Shown here one piece after another: positions 1 to 8,059 of a stretch of DNA of 64,000 bases. The notes beneath the pieces are model-generated. The model searched no databases. It was not told the origin of the DNA and saw only the letters and a list, made by a program, of their open reading frames with translations. A program made the position numbers and the translations under genes. Origin of the DNA: an uncultured Chlamydiae bacterium. Its GTDB lineage: Bacteria > Chlamydiota > Chlamydiia > Chlamydiales > Rhabdochlamydiaceae. The stretch lies in assembly GCA_903824495.1 (NCBI GenBank), contig CAIJXB010000049.1, positions 19,235 through 83,234 of the forward strand. Reading direction: 5' to 3'. How positions within the stretch are numbered: the stretch's first letter is position 1; the number at the start of each line of letters is the position of its first letter.

Positions 1-384
1 AGAGCTTTTTTCAAGTCCGAGGATTGTGACGGTGTTGGTGTTTTCTCTTAGAGGAGCTCCTACTAAGTTAGCTTTAACATACGATCCTGTATCTTCATTA
101 GTGAGGTAGTATCCATAGTAGTTTTTGCTGGATCCATAGTTAGGGTTGATGATCACTGGCGCTACGGCGCTATGAGCGAACCAATGATGAAGCTCATCTA
201 AATCTGCATCAGAAATTTTCCACTCAGATCCATCTTCAAGTGTTAAATGGCTAGACTCTGGATTGTCAGTAGCTACATGAGTATCATGTGTTAAATACTC
301 CTCGTAAGCCCCGACACTTGCAAAAGTTGTAAGGCTAAAAAACAGAACAGTTTGAATCAGTGGTTTGAAAATTTTTTTGTGCAT
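1..384 (-). CDS. Secreted duplicated-fold protein, paralogue 1 (C-terminus cut by window edge)
   Basis: The first 128 codons read from the ATG at 384; the rest lies beyond the left edge. The protein starts with a signal peptide (MHKKIFKPLIQTVLFF) and then carries the same core as the genes at 533-1120 and 2242-2817: LTLEDGSEWK, a Trp-containing helix, NPNY, YYGYYLT and SYVKANLVGAPL. About 60 residues, corresponding to the second half of the fold in its paralogues, are missing only because the window ends. A weak Shine-Dalgarno (AGGTAGG) lies just upstream. Function is not recognised; export to the periplasm or beyond is inferred from the signal peptide. Confidence 0.8.
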   Translation of the reverse strand, partial: MHKKIFKPLIQTVLFFSLTTFASVGAYEEYLTHDTHVATDNPESSHLTLEDGSEWKISDADLDELHHWFAHSAVAPVIINPNYGSSKNYYGYYLTNEDTGSYVKANLVGAPLRENTNTVTILGLEKSS

Positions 385-423
385 TGGCCTACCTATATAA
401 GAATTTTGCTAAAAATTAACGAG

Positions 424-452
424 ATGCTAATGAACAGAAGAGTTTGACTCAA
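424..452 (-). promoter_or_regulatory. Promoter of paralogue 1 (TTGAGT-17-TAGCAT)
   Basis: Read on the minus strand, TTGAGT at 452-447 and TAGCAT at 429-424 are 17 bases apart, a sigma-70/sigma-66-like arrangement about 40 bases ahead of the start codon at 384. The same box pair, with the same spacing and nearly the same flanks, stands before the paralogue at 2242-2817 and, slightly changed, before the one at 533-1120. Confidence 0.6.
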
Positions 453-532
453 GAAAAATCAAAGAAAACTTTTGTTAAGAAGAAATAAACAAGTGGCTAG
501 GCAAGTTTTAGTAACCTGCCACCATGATTTTT

Positions 533-1120
533 TTAGAGTCTTTGAACTCGAACGAACGTCTTTGTATTCGTATTGATAAGAATATGTGAACTATGAGGGA
601 ACCATCCACCTTCTTTTCCTACAATGACGATATCATCAACTTGCCAATTTTCAATCAGCTCCCAATCAAACATCGACACAACCCAAAAGCTTCCATTGCT
701 CAAATAAACACAACCTCGATAGTAAGCCCTATGAGGGTTGCCATGAGCATTTTTATCCATTCCTGCAATGGTAAGAGTGTAGGGATTCTCTTTTGAAGGA
801 GCCCCTACTAAATTAGCAGTGACATATGACGCGGTATCTTGGTAACTAAGAAGATACCCGTTGTAACCACGATCCCATAAGTAATTAGGAGTGATTGTTA
901 TTGGGGCTAGAGTATGCCGATCATACCAATTGGCCAGCTGCTGCTCATCCACACCAAAGACTTGCCACTGAGAGCCATCTTCAAGAGTTATAAGAGAAGT
1001 CTCTGACATTTCTAGACTTACGTGAGTATCATAAGCTAGCCTGCTTTCCATCGCTTGCAGCTCTAAAAAAGCGCTAACAATGAATAGTCCGCTGAACATC
1101 TTGAATGGGTTTTTCTGCAT
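533..1120 (-). CDS. Secreted duplicated-fold protein, paralogue 2
   Basis: A 195-residue protein with an N-terminal hydrophobic signal segment (roughly residues 7-24) followed by two related halves. The first half has LITLEDGSQW, a Trp-rich helix, ITPNYLW and YNGYLLSYQD..SYVTANLVGAP; the second has VYLSNGSFWVV, a helix with WELIENW, DDIVIVG and HILINTNTKTFVRVQ. Both halves share the pattern L-[ED/SN]-G-S-x-W followed by a Trp-containing helix and a closing beta strand ending in V-[RKT]. No catalytic motif is visible. It sits between two paralogues with its own promoter and terminator borders, so the family appears expanded by tandem duplication. Function unknown. Confidence 0.85.
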   Translation of the reverse strand: MQKNPFKMFSGLFIVSAFLELQAMESRLAYDTHVSLEMSETSLITLEDGSQWQVFGVDEQQLANWYDRHTLAPITITPNYLWDRGYNGYLLSYQDTASYVTANLVGAPSKENPYTLTIAGMDKNAHGNPHRAYYRGCVYLSNGSFWVVSMFDWELIENWQVDDIVIVGKEGGWFPHSSHILINTNTKTFVRVQRL

Positions 1121-1155
1121 GGCACACCTGGTTATAGTTTTGTGGTCTCAACCGG

Positions 1156-1184
1156 ATGTTAAGAAATTATTGAGTTTGTCTCAA
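1156..1184 (-). promoter_or_regulatory. Promoter of paralogue 2 (TTGAGA-17-TAACAT)
   Basis: TTGAGA at 1184-1179 and TAACAT at 1161-1156 on the minus strand, 17 bases apart, about 35 bases before the ATG at 1120. It matches the promoters of the two sister genes in box sequence, spacing and the CAAACTC that follows the -35 box. Confidence 0.6.
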
Positions 1185-1185
1185 G

Positions 1186-1212
1186 AAAAAAGCAGCAAGG
1201 GGTCTTGCTGCC
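1186..1212 (-). terminator. Rho-independent terminator after the Inc-like gene
   Basis: On the minus strand an 8-bp perfect stem (GCAGCAAG / CTTGCTGC, arms 1204-1211 and 1192-1199) with a 4-base loop is followed by TTTTTT at 1191-1186. It begins 15 bases past the stop codon of the gene at 1227-2228 and abuts the promoter of the next gene. Confidence 0.85.
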
Positions 1213-1226
1213 TTTAAGAAAGAAGA

Positions 1227-2228
1227 TTAATCTTCTAGATTAGAACGAGTTCCTAGTCCAACGCGATTTCCATTAACTGCTGCTGCAGTTCGGGTGTTTC
1301 CAGAAGTTGATGGAGGTATTGGTGGAGGTCTAGGAGGCGCCGTAGAAACTACGTTTGGAGGACCTTCTTTTCGGAATAGCTCTGCGAAACTATCTCCAGA
1401 AGAAGAAGGCTTATTATTTCTTTCTCCTAATGGCGGACGACTCTGTTGGGATACAGGAAAAGGAAAGTCGTTAGCATCGCGATTTCCCAATCCTGAAACA
1501 GCGCTATCGGGATTATTCCACTCCGATGCATCTATTGAAATAAAAGGAGGAGAAGAAGAATTGACTTCTCTTCTTTGACCTAATCCCACACGTCTATTCG
1601 ATGACACAGTGTATTCAACGTTATCTGGCATAGAGCTCAAGACTGTAGATGCAAAGAAAGCTTCCTTTTCATCTCTATCTCCAACTCCTGTACGTTTATT
1701 TGACAATACAGAAGTTGGTACAGGCGGAGGAGCAGATAATGGCACTCTATGCATAGGATCCCTAGCTCCTACGTTAGCACGTGTAGTCCTTGGTCCAGTA
1801 TTACCTCGACCAGCGTTATCACGTCTTTTAGTTCCATGGGTTTGTTGTTTAGGTGGAAAAACTGAGATGGGTTGATAAAGCTCATCATAGCCTGTCCCTC
1901 TTCTTGCATGTTCTTTGCCTAGAGCGACAGGAATATGAGTTTGTGGTCTGTCATTAACCCTTACATAACCATCATTATCCTCTCTTCTTGTTGGAGGCTC
2001 ATCGCCTCCTAATGCCATGCAGAAAAGATCATAGATGATCGAGACTCCGATCACTACAGTCACAGCCGCTAAGATAGGACTGTCTAGTACGATAGTGGCG
2101 TACCAAGAAAGGGCGCAAAGAGCGACCTTCCCGATTAAATAGAGCGTAGAGTTGTTTTCTTGAGGTCTTCTTTGTGCATATTGAGGATCTACATCCCTAT
2201 TTGCATAATTTCCATAATCATAAGCCAT
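1227..2228 (-). CDS. Inc-like membrane protein with proline-rich, motif-repeating tail
   Basis: A 333-residue protein not assignable to a known family. Residues about 29-48 and 51-70 form two adjacent hydrophobic segments, the two-lobed arrangement typical of chlamydial inclusion-membrane proteins; there is no cleavable signal peptide. The remaining 260 residues are hydrophilic and low in complexity, with proline runs (APPPVP near 166, APPRPPPIPP near 297) and a short motif of the form N-x-R-x-G-[LV]-G-x-R seen at about 149-158, 177-187, 211-221, 245-252, 263-272 and 321-330. In an Inc topology this tail would face host cytosol, where proline-rich segments can bind SH3, WW, EVH1 or profilin-type partners; that role is inference. 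It ends in a strong terminator and lies between two members of the secreted paralogue family. Confidence 0.75.
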   Translation of the reverse strand: MAYDYGNYANRDVDPQYAQRRPQENNSTLYLIGKVALCALSWYATIVLDSPILAAVTVVIGVSIIYDLFCMALGGDEPPTRREDNDGYVRVNDRPQTHIPVALGKEHARRGTGYDELYQPISVFPPKQQTHGTKRRDNAGRGNTGPRTTRANVGARDPMHRVPLSAPPPVPTSVLSNKRTGVGDRDEKEAFFASTVLSSMPDNVEYTVSSNRRVGLGQRREVNSSSPPFISIDASEWNNPDSAVSGLGNRDANDFPFPVSQQSRPPLGERNNKPSSSGDSFAELFRKEGPPNVVSTAPPRPPPIPPSTSGNTRTAAAVNGNRVGLGTRSNLED

Positions 2229-2241
2229 AAAAATCCCCTAG

Positions 2242-2817
2242 TTATAGTTTTTGAACGCGAACGAAGGTGTTCGTGTGGATGTTGATGAGGATGTGAGTAT
2301 TTGGGGTAAACCACTCTGAGTTTTTTCCAACGATGATGAGGTCATTGACGTACCAATTTTTAATACGGTCCCAATCAGCTAACGCAACACTCCAATAGGT
2401 GCCGTTGCTGAGGTAGATCGCTCTTTTACCAGGTTGGTTTTTATCAAACCCTGTAATGGTCACAGTATAAGGACTGTCAAGAAGTGGAGAGGCTACAAGA
2501 TTCGCTTTCACATACGATCCTTGATAGGTAAGGTAGTATCCGTAGTTAGTTCCTGGAGCGTAGTTCGGAGTGATGGTTACAGGAACTGGAGCGTAGCCTG
2601 AATACCAAAACCAACGATTTAGGGTTCCTTGCTCAGAATCTGCAACTTTCCATTGAGAACCATCTTCAAGTGTTAAAAGACAGGGACCATCTTCGTTTGA
2701 AGCAATATGAGAGCCGGGAGCAGGATGATAGGTCCAAGCATGGAGAGCTGGTGTTGCGGTAATGATAAAAAAGGCGCCAACCGTTAGGAATAGTTTATTG
2801 AAAAGGTTCTTGTTCAT
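2242..2817 (-). CDS. Secreted duplicated-fold protein, paralogue 3
   Basis: A 191-residue protein with a clear signal peptide (LFLTVGAFFIITATPALHA, cleavage likely after residue 27). It then repeats one fold twice: LTLEDGSQWKVAD, a helix with NRWFWY, VTITPNY, YGYYLTY and SYVKANL in the first half, and IYLSNGTYWSVAL, DRIKNWYVNDLIIVG, HILINIHTNTFVRVQ in the second. A strong Shine-Dalgarno (GGAGGAG) precedes the ATG. The gene follows directly upstream of the Inc-like gene in the same direction with only 13 bases between, so the two may share a transcript. Function unknown; it is the best-preserved copy in this window. Confidence 0.85.
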   Translation of the reverse strand: MNKNLFNKLFLTVGAFFIITATPALHAWTYHPAPGSHIASNEDGPCLLTLEDGSQWKVADSEQGTLNRWFWYSGYAPVPVTITPNYAPGTNYGYYLTYQGSYVKANLVASPLLDSPYTVTITGFDKNQPGKRAIYLSNGTYWSVALADWDRIKNWYVNDLIIVGKNSEWFTPNTHILINIHTNTFVRVQKL

Positions 2818-2856
2818 GGATCTCCTCCGTTAATAAATTTGCAGAAAATTAACGAA

Positions 2857-2885
2857 ATGCTAATGAACGGAGGAGTTAGACTCAA
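2857..2885 (-). promoter_or_regulatory. Promoter of paralogue 3 (TTGAGT-17-TAGCAT)
   Basis: On the minus strand TTGAGT at 2885-2880 and TAGCAT at 2862-2857, spacer 17. The 50 bases around it are nearly identical to those around 424-452, so promoter and gene were duplicated together. Confidence 0.6.
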
Positions 2886-2891
2886 GAAAAA

Positions 2892-3599
2892 TCAAAAAAG
2901 AATCTTATACAGGCCAAAACCAATCACAGCTCCTACAAAAGGTGCAAGCACTGGAACCCAGGCATAACTCCAGTCGGCTGTTTTTTTTCCATAAAGGATT
3001 GTGTAGGCAATTCTAGGGCCTAAATCTCTTGCAGGATTGATCGCATATCCAGTAGGGCCTCCGAGCGACAGACCAATCGCTACAATGAGTATACCCACTA
3101 AATAAGGACCAAGTCCTGCAGAGAGGTGATTGTGAGAGGCAATGATTCCAAAGAGCCCCATGATTAAAACGGCAGTTGCTATGATTTCAGTTACAATGTT
3201 CCACTTGAGGTTGCGGATTGCCGGGACTGTTGAAAAGCAAAGAAGTCTAAAGTGAGCATCTCTTGTCGCTTTAAAGTGGGGATAGTAAGTAAGCCATACA
3301 CAAAAAGCGCCAAGAATAGCCCCAAGAGTTTGTCCGAGCCAGTAGATCGGAACCAAAGGCCAAATGACAGGATCTGAAAGAGCAAAAGCAAGAGTGACTG
3401 CTGGGTTTAGATGAGCTCCGCTTAAAACGCCAACTAGATAAACAGCAACTGCTACTGCAAATCCCCAGCCAAAAGCAACAACGATCCATCCGCCGTGTAT
3501 GCCTTTAGATCGATTAAGTAAAACGTTAGCTACAACACCATTACCAAGTAAAATCATTAAAAACGTTCCAAAAAGCTCTCCTAAGAACATCGTTAGCAT
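2892..3599 (-). CDS. glpF: Glycerol uptake facilitator (aquaglyceroporin)
   Basis: A 235-residue MIP-family channel with six hydrophobic segments and both pore motifs: HLNPAVTLAF in the first half and AINPARDLGPR in the second. The Asp directly after the second NPAR is the residue that marks glycerol channels rather than pure water channels. It would let glycerol pass the inner membrane by facilitated diffusion. It is divergent from glpK-glpD, and a promoter with TATAGT lies between them, so the three genes form a complete route from external glycerol to dihydroxyacetone phosphate. GGGGAGG upstream of the ATG is a strong ribosome site. Confidence 0.95.
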   Translation of the reverse strand: MLTMFLGELFGTFLMILLGNGVVANVLLNRSKGIHGGWIVVAFGWGFAVAVAVYLVGVLSGAHLNPAVTLAFALSDPVIWPLVPIYWLGQTLGAILGAFCVWLTYYPHFKATRDAHFRLLCFSTVPAIRNLKWNIVTEIIATAVLIMGLFGIIASHNHLSAGLGPYLVGILIVAIGLSLGGPTGYAINPARDLGPRIAYTILYGKKTADWSYAWVPVLAPFVGAVIGFGLYKILF

Positions 3600-3614
3600 A
3601 TTTTTCCTCCCCTG

Positions 3615-3654
3615 TTTAACTTTGGACTATAGTCAATAAAATTATTGACAGCAA
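3615..3654. promoter_or_regulatory. Divergent glpF / glpKD promoters with palindromic core
   Basis: Minus strand: TTGCTG (3654-3649), 17 bases, TATAGT (3631-3626), serving glpF. Plus strand: TTTAAC (3615-3620), 16 bases, TAAAAT (3637-3642), serving glpK. Between them lies the perfect palindrome GACTATAGTC (3625-3634), which covers the glpF -10 box and the glpK spacer and could be an operator controlling both sides. The boxes are visible; regulator and operator role are inferred. Confidence 0.5.
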
Positions 3655-3698
3655 CAGTTAAAAATGAGACACACTCAAGAAGAAATGGGGAGGACGTA

Positions 3699-5195
3699 GT
3701 GCAATATATTCTTGCTTTAGATCAAGGAACAACGAGCTCAAGAGCTCTTTTAATCGACCATGAAGGAAAGGTAAAAGGGAAAGCTCAAAAAGAGTTTAAG
3801 CAGATTTTCCCTCAGGCTGGATGGGTGGAACATGACCCTCAAGAAATTTGGTCAACGCAGCTTGCTGTTTGTATTGAAGTCTTGGCCCATAGTGGCGTGT
3901 CCGCAAGAAATATTGCAGGGATCGGCATCACAAACCAAAGAGAAACAACCATTGTTTGGGATAGAGCAACAGGTATTCCTATTGCTAATGCCATTGTCTG
4001 GCAAGATCGAAGAACAACTGAGCTTTGTAGAAGCTTAAAAAATCAAGGACTTGAGCCCCTTTTCAATAAAAAGACAGGCCTTCTTCTTGACCCTTACTTT
4101 TCAGGAACAAAACTTCATTGGATTTTAAAAAGTGTGCCGGGAGCTTTGGATCGTGCCAAAAGAGGCGAGCTCGCTTTTGGAACTGTTGATTCATGGCTTG
4201 TATGGAAGCTGACCGATGGAAAAGTGCACATCACAGATACAACCAACGCCTCAAGGACCCTTCTTTATAACATTTTAGAGCACAAGTGGGACGAAGAGCT
4301 TTTAAAAATATTAGAGATCCCCAAAGAAATACTCCCCGAAGTGCGCTCTTGTAGCGAGATCTACGGAGAAACCTCCCCTGAAGTTTTCTCTTGCAAGATC
4401 CCCATCGCCGGTATTGCTGGAGATCAGCAAGCGTCCTTGATTGGACAAGCATGTTTAGAAGAAGGAATGGTAAAAAACACCTATGGAACAGGGTGTTTTT
4501 TACTGATGAACACAGGGCCCTCCCCTGTCTTTTCACAAAAAAAACTGCTCACAACGATTGCTTACACCATCCAAGGAAAAACAGCCTACGCCCTTGAAGG
4601 TAGCGTCTTCATTGCAGGAGCTGTTGTTCAGTGGCTAAGAGATGAAATGAACTTCTTTGAAAACTCCTCTGAAATTGAAGAGCTAGCAAAATCTGTTCCT
4701 GACACAAACGGGGTCTATTTTGTTCCGGCATTCACAGGTCTTGGAGCCCCCCATTGGGACCCGTATGCAAGAGGAATGATTTTAGGAATCACAAGAGGAA
4801 CTTCGCAAGGTCATATTGCAAGAGCTGCTCTTGAGAGCATCGCATATCAAGTCGCCGATGTTTTAAAAGCGATGGAAACCGACGCTCGCATTCCTATCCG
4901 TCAGATCAGGGTCGATGGCGGCGCTGTTAAAAACGATCTACTTATGCAGTTCCAAGCGGATCTTTTGAGTGTGCCTGTCATAAGACCTGTCATTACAGAG
5001 CTCACAGCGCTAGGTGCTGCTTACTTAGCAGGTCTTGCTGTTGGTTTTTGGAAAGATAAGCAAGAGATCTTAACGTACTGGAAAGCAGAAAAAGAGTTCT
5101 CTCCGGTTTTACCTAAAGAAAAGATCCAAAAGAATTACCTTAAATGGCAAAAAGCTGTTGATGTGACTCAGAGCTGGGAAGAAAAAAACGAATGA
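3699..5195 (+). CDS. glpK: Glycerol kinase
   Basis: FGGY-family kinase converting glycerol to sn-glycerol 3-phosphate. It starts [16 protein letters not shown] and contains [15 protein letters not shown], the glycerol-binding region [20 protein letters not shown] and the C-terminal [19 protein letters not shown]. The open frame extends up to a TTG at 3645, but that codon lies ahead of the likely transcription start; GTG at 3699 is preceded by GGGGAGGA at a good distance and gives 498 residues, the normal length of the family. The last four bases overlap the start of glpD (ATGA), indicating translational coupling. Confidence 0.95.
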   Translation: MQYILALDQGTTSSRALLIDHEGKVKGKAQKEFKQIFPQAGWVEHDPQEIWSTQLAVCIEVLAHSGVSARNIAGIGITNQRETTIVWDRATGIPIANAIVWQDRRTTELCRSLKNQGLEPLFNKKTGLLLDPYFSGTKLHWILKSVPGALDRAKRGELAFGTVDSWLVWKLTDGKVHITDTTNASRTLLYNILEHKWDEELLKILEIPKEILPEVRSCSEIYGETSPEVFSCKIPIAGIAGDQQASLIGQACLEEGMVKNTYGTGCFLLMNTGPSPVFSQKKLLTTIAYTIQGKTAYALEGSVFIAGAVVQWLRDEMNFFENSSEIEELAKSVPDTNGVYFVPAFTGLGAPHWDPYARGMILGITRGTSQGHIARAALESIAYQVADVLKAMETDARIPIRQIRVDGGAVKNDLLMQFQADLLSVPVIRPVITELTALGAAYLAGLAVGFWKDKQEILTYWKAEKEFSPVLPKEKIQKNYLKWQKAVDVTQSWEEKNE

Positions 5196-6757
5196 ACCGA
5201 GATCAAAACTTAAAACTGCTAGAAGAGCTTCCTGAGAGTTGGGATGTTTTGATCATAGGAGGCGGAGCCACAGGCCTTGGAGCCGCGGTTGATAGTGCTT
5301 CTCGTGGCTTTAAAACGTTGCTGCTTGAGCAGCACGATTTTGCTAAGGCAACCTCAAGCCGTAGCACGAAACTGATCCATGGGGGCCTTAGATACTTGCA
5401 GCAAGGAAATTTATCACTTGTTATTGAAGCTCTTAGAGAGCGAGGTCTTCTTTGTCAGAACGCCCCCCATTTAGTCCATCCACTCCCCTTCTTGGTTCCG
5501 AGCTACAAATGGTGGGAAGGTCCTTTTTATGGTATTGGAGTGAAGCTCTATGACTTTTTAGCAGGAAGTTTGGGGCTTCAAGCCTCTGAGCATTTGGATA
5601 CCAAAGAAACGCTAAAAAAGATTCCAACGTTAGAGCCTGAACATTTACGAGGCGGCACGATCTATTATGATGGGCAATTTGATGATGCAAGACTTGCAAT
5701 CACCTTAGCACGTACGGCCACAGATCTTGGCGGAACTCTCATCAATTACATCAAAGTAGTAAGCCTTATCAAAAAAAAGGGTCATATTGTCGGTGTCAAA
5801 GTAAAAGATCAGACAAATGGCAAAGAGTACAAACTTAAAAGCAAAGTGATCATCAATGCAACAGGCGCATTTTCCGATCACATCCGCCGCATGGATGATA
5901 AAAAGGTCTTGTCTTTAGTTGCTCCAAGTCGCGGTACTCATCTGGTGCTTCCAAAGGAGTTTTTACCGTCTAACATTGCTATCTTGATCCCTCAAACAGA
6001 TGACAACAGGGTTCTTTTTCTAGTTCCTTGGCATGATAAGGTCTTGCTTGGGACAACCGATATACCGATTAGCAAGGTGTCATTAGAGCCTCATGCTTTA
6101 AAAAAAGAGATCTCCTTTTTACTCAAACACGCAGCGCGTTATTTGAGTAAAGAGCCAAAGCTCTCTGATGTCTTAAGTGTATTTACAGGGATCAGGCCTC
6201 TTGTCAAATCAGATGAAAAAAGCGCAACTTCTGCGCTTTCTCGGGATCATAGGATCCTTGTCTCTGCATCAGGACTCATTACCATAGCAGGTGGCAAGTG
6301 GACAACGTATCGTCAAATGGCAGAAGATGTCATTGATAAGGCGATCCAAACAAGTTCACTTCCAGATCATCCTTGTATTACAAGAACGCTTCCTTTACAT
6401 GGATTTACTGACAAAAAAATGGATCTACAAGATCCTTGGAGCCTCTATGGATCTGATAGTGCAATATTAGAGTCGATGATCCAAAAAGAAGGAAAACATT
6501 TAGATAAGTGTATTCATCCAAGACTCCCCTATAAACAAGTAGAAGTCGTCTTTGCTGCTCGCAAAGAAATGGCACTTACTGTTGAAGATGTTTTGGCTCG
6601 TAGAACGAGGTCCCTTCTTTTAGATGCAAAGGCAAGTATTGAAGCGGCGCCGCTTGTTGCTAAGCTCTTAGCTAAAGAGCTTAAAAAAAATGAAACTTGG
6701 GAGCAAGAACAGATCAAGGCCTATTTGGAAACGGCTAAGTCCTATAGGATCCCTTGA
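5192..6757 (+). CDS. glpD: Glycerol-3-phosphate dehydrogenase, FAD-dependent
   Basis: A 521-residue flavoprotein that oxidises glycerol 3-phosphate to dihydroxyacetone phosphate at the inner face of the membrane and passes electrons to quinone. The N-terminal dinucleotide site reads [22 protein letters not shown], followed by [15 protein letters not shown] (FAD contact), [10 protein letters not shown], and TGIRPLV and AGGKWTTYR near the substrate site; the C-terminal domain with [10 protein letters not shown] is complete. It overlaps glpK by four bases. Its 3' end overlaps the unknown gene on the other strand by 16 bases. Electrons could feed the cytochrome bd oxidase encoded at 39.7-42.0 kb. 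Confidence 0.95.
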   Translation: MNRDQNLKLLEELPESWDVLIIGGGATGLGAAVDSASRGFKTLLLEQHDFAKATSSRSTKLIHGGLRYLQQGNLSLVIEALRERGLLCQNAPHLVHPLPFLVPSYKWWEGPFYGIGVKLYDFLAGSLGLQASEHLDTKETLKKIPTLEPEHLRGGTIYYDGQFDDARLAITLARTATDLGGTLINYIKVVSLIKKKGHIVGVKVKDQTNGKEYKLKSKVIINATGAFSDHIRRMDDKKVLSLVAPSRGTHLVLPKEFLPSNIAILIPQTDDNRVLFLVPWHDKVLLGTTDIPISKVSLEPHALKKEISFLLKHAARYLSKEPKLSDVLSVFTGIRPLVKSDEKSATSALSRDHRILVSASGLITIAGGKWTTYRQMAEDVIDKAIQTSSLPDHPCITRTLPLHGFTDKKMDLQDPWSLYGSDSAILESMIQKEGKHLDKCIHPRLPYKQVEVVFAARKEMALTVEDVLARRTRSLLLDAKASIEAAPLVAKLLAKELKKNETWEQEQIKAYLETAKSYRIP

Positions 6758-7944
6758 GGGAATTCTCTATCCTGCATCGCGTTAATCTCCTGCAGTAGAT
6801 ATTGATCAGGTAGCTGTTCAAAAGTTTGTCTCATCTGAGCAAAGGTCTTTGAAAGCACAGAAAGAAATCTGTTTTTTGTTTCCTCTTTTGGCCCTATGCC
6901 TGTAACTCCAACCATTCTCAAGAAAGAAGTGGTTATAGAAGTCTCTTCAACAGGAAGAGATTTTACCATTTGGATTGATCCATAAGCTGAGGTAAGTAAA
7001 GAGTCGTAAGCATATCTGCAAAGTGTTTGGTCATCGTTTGTAATTTCTGCTACCGTTTCAATTTGTCTATTAAAAATAGTGAAAAACACCTCAAGTTTAT
7101 CTTTTTTTAAAGTTTCGTCAGGCACTTCAGCAAGAAGTCTCATTGCTACATCAAGAGCATGATAATTGCTTCGTCGAACCTCCGTATAAGTTCTATCTTC
7201 ACCTACAGCTCCCATTTTGAAAAGAGAATCAACAATCGATGCAAGAGCTTGAGTGATTTCTCTTTCATCATGGAGCCGGGCTGCAATTGGAATGATGCCG
7301 ATAAGATTCATTTGAGTGCTAAACATGAATAAGCTTCTCTCTTGCGGATTTTCGATTGTAGATCCAATTTTAACGATTTTTGCAAGATTTTCGAAGCGAA
7401 CTTTGACTCTAACGGGAGTCATTTGTGATGTTATCTTATTTGTAAGAGAAATCAGCATATCCAATTGAGGGGATGGATTTTTAATAACACTTACAAGCTC
7501 TATAGCTTGATCGATTCCTTCAATAGTAGGAGCGTTCATCAGATCATCGACCAGCTTTTTTATCTTTGGTGATACCTCATTCAAATTACGAACGAATCCC
7601 TTGGCAATAGAAAGCGAGTGATTTTTATAATCCGTTACCTTTACAAAGGTTTGAGCGTCTCTCAATTGAGATCGTATGATTCTTAAATCTCTTTGTATTT
7701 TTGTATCGTTTACTTGAACAATCACCTCTTCAAAAATTTGTCCAATTGTAAAAAGAGGATTGCGTCTTTTTTCGACCGTAAAATGAAAGGGTCTTGAGAT
7801 TAGCTTTACATTGTTAACAGCTTCAGGATCGTACTTCAAAACATCTTCCAATATGAGAAGCAATGTGTCAGTCCTATCTGGATTTAGGACTTGGTCTTCG
7901 CTATTTGCCGTGGCGGCAATATTTTGAGTGCTATTCACATTCAT
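6742..7944 (-). CDS. Unrecognised helical protein
   Basis: A 400-residue protein with no signal peptide, membrane segment or known motif. It reads as mostly alpha-helical, acidic and hydrophilic throughout, with regularly spaced Leu/Ile/Val, resembling helical-repeat scaffolds in composition only. It starts MNVNSTQNIAATANSEDQ, an N-terminus rich in Ser/Thr/Asn/Ala of the sort seen in many type III secreted chlamydial proteins, but this is a weak hint. No clear Shine-Dalgarno is seen. It converges on glpD and overlaps its end by 16 bases. Confidence 0.65.
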   Translation of the reverse strand: MNVNSTQNIAATANSEDQVLNPDRTDTLLLILEDVLKYDPEAVNNVKLISRPFHFTVEKRRNPLFTIGQIFEEVIVQVNDTKIQRDLRIIRSQLRDAQTFVKVTDYKNHSLSIAKGFVRNLNEVSPKIKKLVDDLMNAPTIEGIDQAIELVSVIKNPSPQLDMLISLTNKITSQMTPVRVKVRFENLAKIVKIGSTIENPQERSLFMFSTQMNLIGIIPIAARLHDEREITQALASIVDSLFKMGAVGEDRTYTEVRRSNYHALDVAMRLLAEVPDETLKKDKLEVFFTIFNRQIETVAEITNDDQTLCRYAYDSLLTSAYGSIQMVKSLPVEETSITTSFLRMVGVTGIGPKEETKNRFLSVLSKTFAQMRQTFEQLPDQYLLQEINAMQDREFPQGIL

Positions 7945-8059
7945 AAAAAAACCAACAAATTTAATATAATTATCAATAAATTATATCAAATTTAAAATAA
8001 AAACTCAATTACAGCGATTAATTTAAAAAGACCGCCTAAAGCACCTAAATACAAGCAAC

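Noticed and set aside
1294..1875. Plus-strand open frames of 94 and 88 codons across the Inc-like gene
   Set aside because: They are antisense shadows of a proline/glycine-rich coding sequence with no ribosome site or similarity to anything.
3645..3698. TTG start giving an 18-residue longer glycerol kinase
   Set aside because: The codon lies inside the divergent promoter, the extra residues do not resemble GlpK, and GTG 3699 has a strong ribosome site.
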